Below, in pieces: positions 60,228 through 64,000 of a stretch of DNA of 64,000 nucleotides; the first letter of the stretch is position 1, and every line of letters starts with the position of its first letter. The notes below the pieces were generated by a model. That model did no database searches. It was not told where the DNA came from and was given only the letters and a program-made list of their open reading frames with translations. Both the position numbers and the translations under genes were made by a program. This stretch comes from JBDRDD01 sp043821115 (GTDB lineage: Bacteria; CAYTYR01; UBA6262; DAOVJB01). The DNA lies in NCBI GenBank assembly GCA_043821115.1, contig JBDRDD010000004.1, forward strand, positions 1 to 64,000. The letters run 5' to 3'.

Positions 60228-60799
60228 ACCAGGAAGAGCTTCTGGCTATATTTACCGAAAACAGGGCACTCATTAAAGGGCATTTCCAATTGAGCTCGGG
60301 ACTCCACAGTGATACATACCTTCAGTGTGCCCTGGTATTGCAGCATCCAAAGCTGGCAAGAAAACTTACAAGCAATCTGGCACTTGGTTTTCAGAAAATG
60401 AAGATAGATACTGTAGTGTCTCCTGCCGTAGGAGGTATAGTTATAGGCCAGGAGATGGCGCGTTTTCTCGGGACAAGAGCAATATTTACTGAGAGAGATA
60501 AAAATGGACATATGACACTTAGGAGAGGTTTCTCTATAAAAAAAGGGGAAAAATGCCTGGTCATCGAGGATGTTATAACCACAGGCAACTCGACAAACGA
60601 AGTGATGAATGTTGTTAAAGCCTCAGGCGCTGAGGTGGTGGGAGTAGGAACGCTTGTGGATAGAAGCCCAAAAGACATTGACTTCAAAGTGCCAAAGGCA
60701 GAGTTGTTAAAGCTTGACATTGCGACTCATCAGCCGGGGGAATGTCCTATGTGCCAGAATAACATTCCCATATTATCACCTGGAAGCAAACACAAATAA
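60224..60799 (+). CDS. pyrE: Orotate phosphoribosyltransferase
   Basis: PyrE adds ribose phosphate to orotate to give OMP. The 191-residue protein has the PRPP loop CLVIEDVITTGNSTNEV and the flexible RDKNGHMTLRRGFSIKKGEK. A C-terminal CPMCQNNIP is an unusual small CxxC ending. Translation is coupled to pyrF through ATGA. It closes the pyrimidine genes. Confidence 0.96.
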   Translation: MNQEELLAIFTENRALIKGHFQLSSGLHSDTYLQCALVLQHPKLARKLTSNLALGFQKMKIDTVVSPAVGGIVIGQEMARFLGTRAIFTERDKNGHMTLRRGFSIKKGEKCLVIEDVITTGNSTNEVMNVVKASGAEVVGVGTLVDRSPKDIDFKVPKAELLKLDIATHQPGECPMCQNNIPILSPGSKHK

Positions 60800-60810
60800 A
60801 AGGAGCGAAC

Positions 60811-63276
60811 ATGGAACCTCTATATTTTGTATGTCTGCTCATAGCCGCCTCAAGCTTTTTTCTCGGTGCTTATGTTTTCTTTAAGAACCCGAAAATTTTG
60901 ACCAACATAATGTGGGGGCTATTAACACTCTCTATTACCGTATGGGCTATCGGCCTTGCCCAGCTAATCGCTTCAGCAGATACATCACAAGCTCTCTTTT
61001 GGGACAGGATCAGGTATGTAGGTATGATTCTTGTACCTCTATTCTACCTGCATTTTATCTTTGGGCTTCTTGAGATAAACAAAATCAAAAAGAAGACCCT
61101 GGTGTTAATTTACGCAATAGGGGCACTTTTCCTTGCGTCAAACTTCACAAAGTTTTTTAGAAAAGACATGCTATCAAAAGCCCAAGGGGTTGAATTCTTT
61201 CTGCCGACTCCCGGAATTCTTTATTACGTCTTTGTCTTTTCGTTCTTTGCAGCGATATTATACCTGCATTTTGTAATGTTTCGGGCATATACGAACCCGA
61301 ATGTTCCAAGCCTTAAAAGAAGCCAGATAAAATACCTGTTTACGGGCACCATTATTACATTCGCCGGGGGATCGATAAACTTCCTGATACCGCTCGGCTT
61401 GGATGTTTATCCCATCGGCCCGTATTTTATCTTCGTGTTTCTTGCAATGTCATCGTATGCAATAATAAAGTACAAGCTCCTTGACATTGAAACCGTCATC
61501 CACCGCACTGTAGGCTATGTCATGGCATCATCCCTGATCGTCATATCCTTTGCCGGTATTTTCGTTTTCGCACAGAGATTGTTGCCCAGGATGCTTGTCT
61601 ATGACCCCCTGATGCTGGGACTTCTGTTTTTGGTATTTCTTTTTATTTTCCTGCCTCTTCGTGACAAGGCACAGCTTTTTGTTGACAGGCTGTTCTACAA
61701 GGAAAAATACGAATACAGGAGATTCTTTACCGATTTCTCGAAAAAACTGGGTGTCCTTATAAGGCTTGAAGAACTTCTTCCCACTATAGTCCATGTCACA
61801 GCCGACACGATGCATATAGACAAGGTTTCAATATCGCTTCTTGATGAGAACATAAACGAATTCACAATCCGCGAGTCAAGAGGTGTCATAAATTCCTCTG
61901 TAAAGATAAATGCTAAGCATCCTTTCCTCGAGTGGCTTACCTCATTCGGGGACCTGATAGAGAAGGAGCAGATAAGGATCGATCCGCTCTATGATGAAAT
62001 AAGGCCCTATGCTATTGAGGTCTTTACCAAATTCGAGGGTGAAATATGCATACCTCTTATCATGGAACACCGCCTGATAGGCATAATCGTCCTTAACAGG
62101 AAAATATCAGGAGATATTTATACAAACGATGATCTGGAACTTTTATCAACCCTGGGCAAGCAGTCTGCCATGAGCATAAACAATGCGCTGAGTTATCATT
62201 CCCTCCAGGTCAGAACCGAACAGCTCGAAGCCCTTTCAAGCGCCGGGCAGCTCATCGCTTCCTCTTTAAACCTGAAGACCATCCTTTCGACTCTTCTTAA
62301 CCAGATAAGGGATGTCATGGAAGCTGAGATCATCTCTATATTGCTTCTTGATGAAAAGACGCAGGAGCTTGAAATAGCGACTTCTCACGGGCTTGACCCT
62401 AAAGTCGCCGAAAGCTCCAGGATAAGGTTGGGAGAACGCATATCAGGCTGGGTAGCCCTTCATAACGAGCATCTTTATGTAAAAAACATAGAAATGGACC
62501 CGCGTTTTCGCAGGGTAAGCCAGGAAAAGTACTATACCAGTTCCCTGATAAGCGTACCGCTAAGCGTGAAGAACAAGGTGATAGGCGTCATAAACGTAAA
62601 CAACAAGAAGAACAAGGAAATCTTCACCCCTTATGATCTGGAACTGTTAAAGGGCCTTGCAAGCGAAACGGCTGTAGCAATCGAGAATGCGCGCCTGTAT
62701 GAAGACCTGCGTAATTCATATATGAACAACCTCCAGTCACTGGCCTATGCGCTTGACGCAAAAGACCCTTACACCCAGGGCCATGTGTTCAGGGTAGGCG
62801 ACTACGCTACCCATATGGGAGAAAGACTTGGCATGGACCGGGATGAAATTGAGAACCTGGAAACGGCCGCACACATGCATGACATAGGAAAGATCGGAAT
62901 AAGCGATTTAATACTGCACAAACCCGGCAAGCTTACAGAGGAGGAATACAAGAAGATCAAGGAGCATCCCGAGATAAGCGAGCAGATAGTAAGCCCTATA
63001 GGCCTGCCCCATGATGTTCTTAGTTTTATCCGCCACCACCACGAGCGAATAGACGGCAAGGGATACCCTGACGGACTTAAGGGAGAAAACATTCCGGTAG
63101 GCGCAAGGATACTTGGAATAGCTGATGCATATGACGCCATGCGCTCAAACAGGCCCTACAGAAAGGCTTTGAGTGAAGAAAAGGCAAAGGAAGAACTCAG
63201 GAAGTGTTCTAACACCCAGTTTGACAAGAAAATAACAGATGTATTCTTGAAATACCTGGAGGAAGTACAACTATGA
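60811..63276 (+). CDS. Membrane sensor with two GAF domains and HD-GYP phosphodiesterase
   Basis: The 821-residue protein has seven to nine N-terminal hydrophobic segments (to about 290), similar to the 7TM sensor region of some histidine kinases. It then has a GAF-like domain (about 320-455), a second GAF (about 470-635) and an HD-GYP domain (about 640-810). HD-GYP residues are complete: QGHVFRV, MHDIGKIGISD, HHHERIDGKGYPDG and DAYDAMRS. It should degrade cyclic di-GMP in response to an envelope signal. The second GAF and HD-GYP resemble those of the protein at 16783. It stands oddly between pyrE and purM, and overlaps purM in ATGA. Confidence 0.9.
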   Translation: MEPLYFVCLLIAASSFFLGAYVFFKNPKILTNIMWGLLTLSITVWAIGLAQLIASADTSQALFWDRIRYVGMILVPLFYLHFIFGLLEINKIKKKTLVLIYAIGALFLASNFTKFFRKDMLSKAQGVEFFLPTPGILYYVFVFSFFAAILYLHFVMFRAYTNPNVPSLKRSQIKYLFTGTIITFAGGSINFLIPLGLDVYPIGPYFIFVFLAMSSYAIIKYKLLDIETVIHRTVGYVMASSLIVISFAGIFVFAQRLLPRMLVYDPLMLGLLFLVFLFIFLPLRDKAQLFVDRLFYKEKYEYRRFFTDFSKKLGVLIRLEELLPTIVHVTADTMHIDKVSISLLDENINEFTIRESRGVINSSVKINAKHPFLEWLTSFGDLIEKEQIRIDPLYDEIRPYAIEVFTKFEGEICIPLIMEHRLIGIIVLNRKISGDIYTNDDLELLSTLGKQSAMSINNALSYHSLQVRTEQLEALSSAGQLIASSLNLKTILSTLLNQIRDVMEAEIISILLLDEKTQELEIATSHGLDPKVAESSRIRLGERISGWVALHNEHLYVKNIEMDPRFRRVSQEKYYTSSLISVPLSVKNKVIGVINVNNKKNKEIFTPYDLELLKGLASETAVAIENARLYEDLRNSYMNNLQSLAYALDAKDPYTQGHVFRVGDYATHMGERLGMDRDEIENLETAAHMHDIGKIGISDLILHKPGKLTEEEYKKIKEHPEISEQIVSPIGLPHDVLSFIRHHHERIDGKGYPDGLKGENIPVGARILGIADAYDAMRSNRPYRKALSEEKAKEELRKCSNTQFDKKITDVFLKYLEEVQL

Positions 63277-64000
63277 CAACATACAAGAAAGCCGGCGTAG
63301 ACATCGAGGCAGGAAACATGCTGGTAAAGCGCCTGAAGAAGATTTCCCCGGATATAGGAGGATTCTCGGGGCTTTTCCCTACTGGAAGAGGCAATTTTCT
63401 TGCGGCAAGCACTGACGGCGTCGGCACAAAGCTAAAGATTGCTCAACTCTCTGGTAAGCATGACACGGTGGGAATAGACCTTGTTGCCATGTGCGTAAAT
63501 GATATTATAACAGTGGGGGCAAAACCTCTTTTTTTCCTGGATTACTTCGCAACGGGAAAACTGAACGTAGACCTGGCCGAGAAGGTTATAAAAGGAATAG
63601 CCAGGGGATGCCGCGAGGCGGGTTGTGTCCTCCTGGGCGGGGAAACAGCCGAGATGCCGGGATTCTACACGAGTGGTGAATATGACCTTGCGGGATTTTG
63701 CGTGGGCAGTGTTACAAAAAACGATATCATTAAAACAAGTGCCATAAAGCCGGGAGATGCCATAATCGGTCTTGCATCCTCAGGCGTGCACAGTAACGGT
63801 TTTTCCCTTGTTAGAAAGGTCTTCAAAGAGAAAAAGCTAAAAGCACTCTCAAAAGAGCTCCTGAAACCGACAAAGATTTATGTAAAAGACGTATTCTCCG
63901 CAATGAAAGTGGCAAACATAAAAGGTATGGCACATATAACAGGCGGGGGATTCATAGACAACATACCGCGTATCCTGCCTTCAAACTGCGCCGCTGTTAT
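63273..64000 (+). CDS. purM: Phosphoribosylformylglycinamidine cyclo-ligase, 5' part
   Basis: PurM makes aminoimidazole ribotide from FGAM. The visible 242 residues begin TTYKKAGVDIEAGNMLVKR and contain FLAASTDGVGTKLKIA, VNDIITVGAKPLFFLDYFA, LLGGETAEMPGFY, LASSGVHSNGFSL and ITGGGFIDNIPR. These are the typical family motifs. The gene runs off the window end with no stop. It overlaps the previous stop by 4 bases and has AGGAAG upstream inside it. Confidence 0.97.
   Translation, partial: MTTYKKAGVDIEAGNMLVKRLKKISPDIGGFSGLFPTGRGNFLAASTDGVGTKLKIAQLSGKHDTVGIDLVAMCVNDIITVGAKPLFFLDYFATGKLNVDLAEKVIKGIARGCREAGCVLLGGETAEMPGFYTSGEYDLAGFCVGSVTKNDIIKTSAIKPGDAIIGLASSGVHSNGFSLVRKVFKEKKLKALSKELLKPTKIYVKDVFSAMKVANIKGMAHITGGGFIDNIPRILPSNCAAV

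Noticed and set aside
1..64000. CRISPR array, rRNA genes, transposase or integrase genes
   Set aside because: No regularly spaced repeats, rRNA motifs or recombinase signatures were seen on either strand.

Overview
The window looks like a chromosomal segment of an uncultured anaerobic bacterium. Gene order, the mixed GC content and the very dense co-directional packing would fit Candidatus Omnitrophota or a neighbouring candidate phylum, but this is inference and no rRNA or single marker here proves it. Signs of anaerobic life are a class III (glycyl-radical) ribonucleotide reductase, an NAD-linked PyrD/PyrK dihydroorotate dehydrogenase, B12-dependent methionine synthase and a HymB/NuoF-like iron-sulfur flavoprotein. 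Almost every gene is on the + strand; the exceptions are tRNA-Leu and corA.

Layout. 1-3807: nitrogen assimilation and electron transfer (NuoF/HymB C-terminus, NuoG-like FeS protein, FMN glutamate-synthase domain protein, glutamate dehydrogenase). 3826-14944: glutamine-dependent anabolism (carB, guaA, purL, hisF, purF, glmS). 14945-32333: housekeeping (cell-wall enzymes, two tRNAs, an HD-GYP response regulator, rsmD, nadK, rmuC, rhomboid protease, macro-Nudix fusion, ribH, nusB, ligA, a SpoIID-like protein, and a split methionine synthase of activation protein plus metH). 32334-35494: an AT-rich accessory island with a close DpnI homologue, two small unknown genes, an AlbA_2/GHKL protein, switching inverted repeats and a broken gene. 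35495-44378: PII-like/membrane protein pair, DUF1287, AMMECR1, a secreted glycoside hydrolase, LemA/M48, a methyltransferase, a nitroreductase and recX. 44379-45690: an AT-rich insert with a secreted trypsin-like protease, flanked by two diverged copies of the recX 3' end. 45834-51006: corA, then nrdR-glutaredoxin-nrdD-dut under a promoter covered by two NrdR boxes. 51026-64000: a long nucleotide operon (guaB3, purC, purD, purE, pyrR, pyrB, pyrC, pyrK, pyrD, pyrF, pyrE), an HD-GYP membrane sensor and the start of purM.

Together the genes cover most of de novo pyrimidine synthesis (carB, pyrB, C, D, K, E, F; carA is missing) and much of purine synthesis (purF, D, L, M, C, E, guaA and an IMPDH-family protein), plus dNTP formation and its NrdR control. 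The most unusual items are the methyl-directed DpnI-like nuclease in its AT-rich island, the possible NADH-linked glutamate synthase made from a NuoF/NuoG-like module, the recX 3'-end duplication around a protease insert, the NrdR-box promoter with its hairpin-buried ribosome binding site, and the three-armed repeat at 35245-35318.
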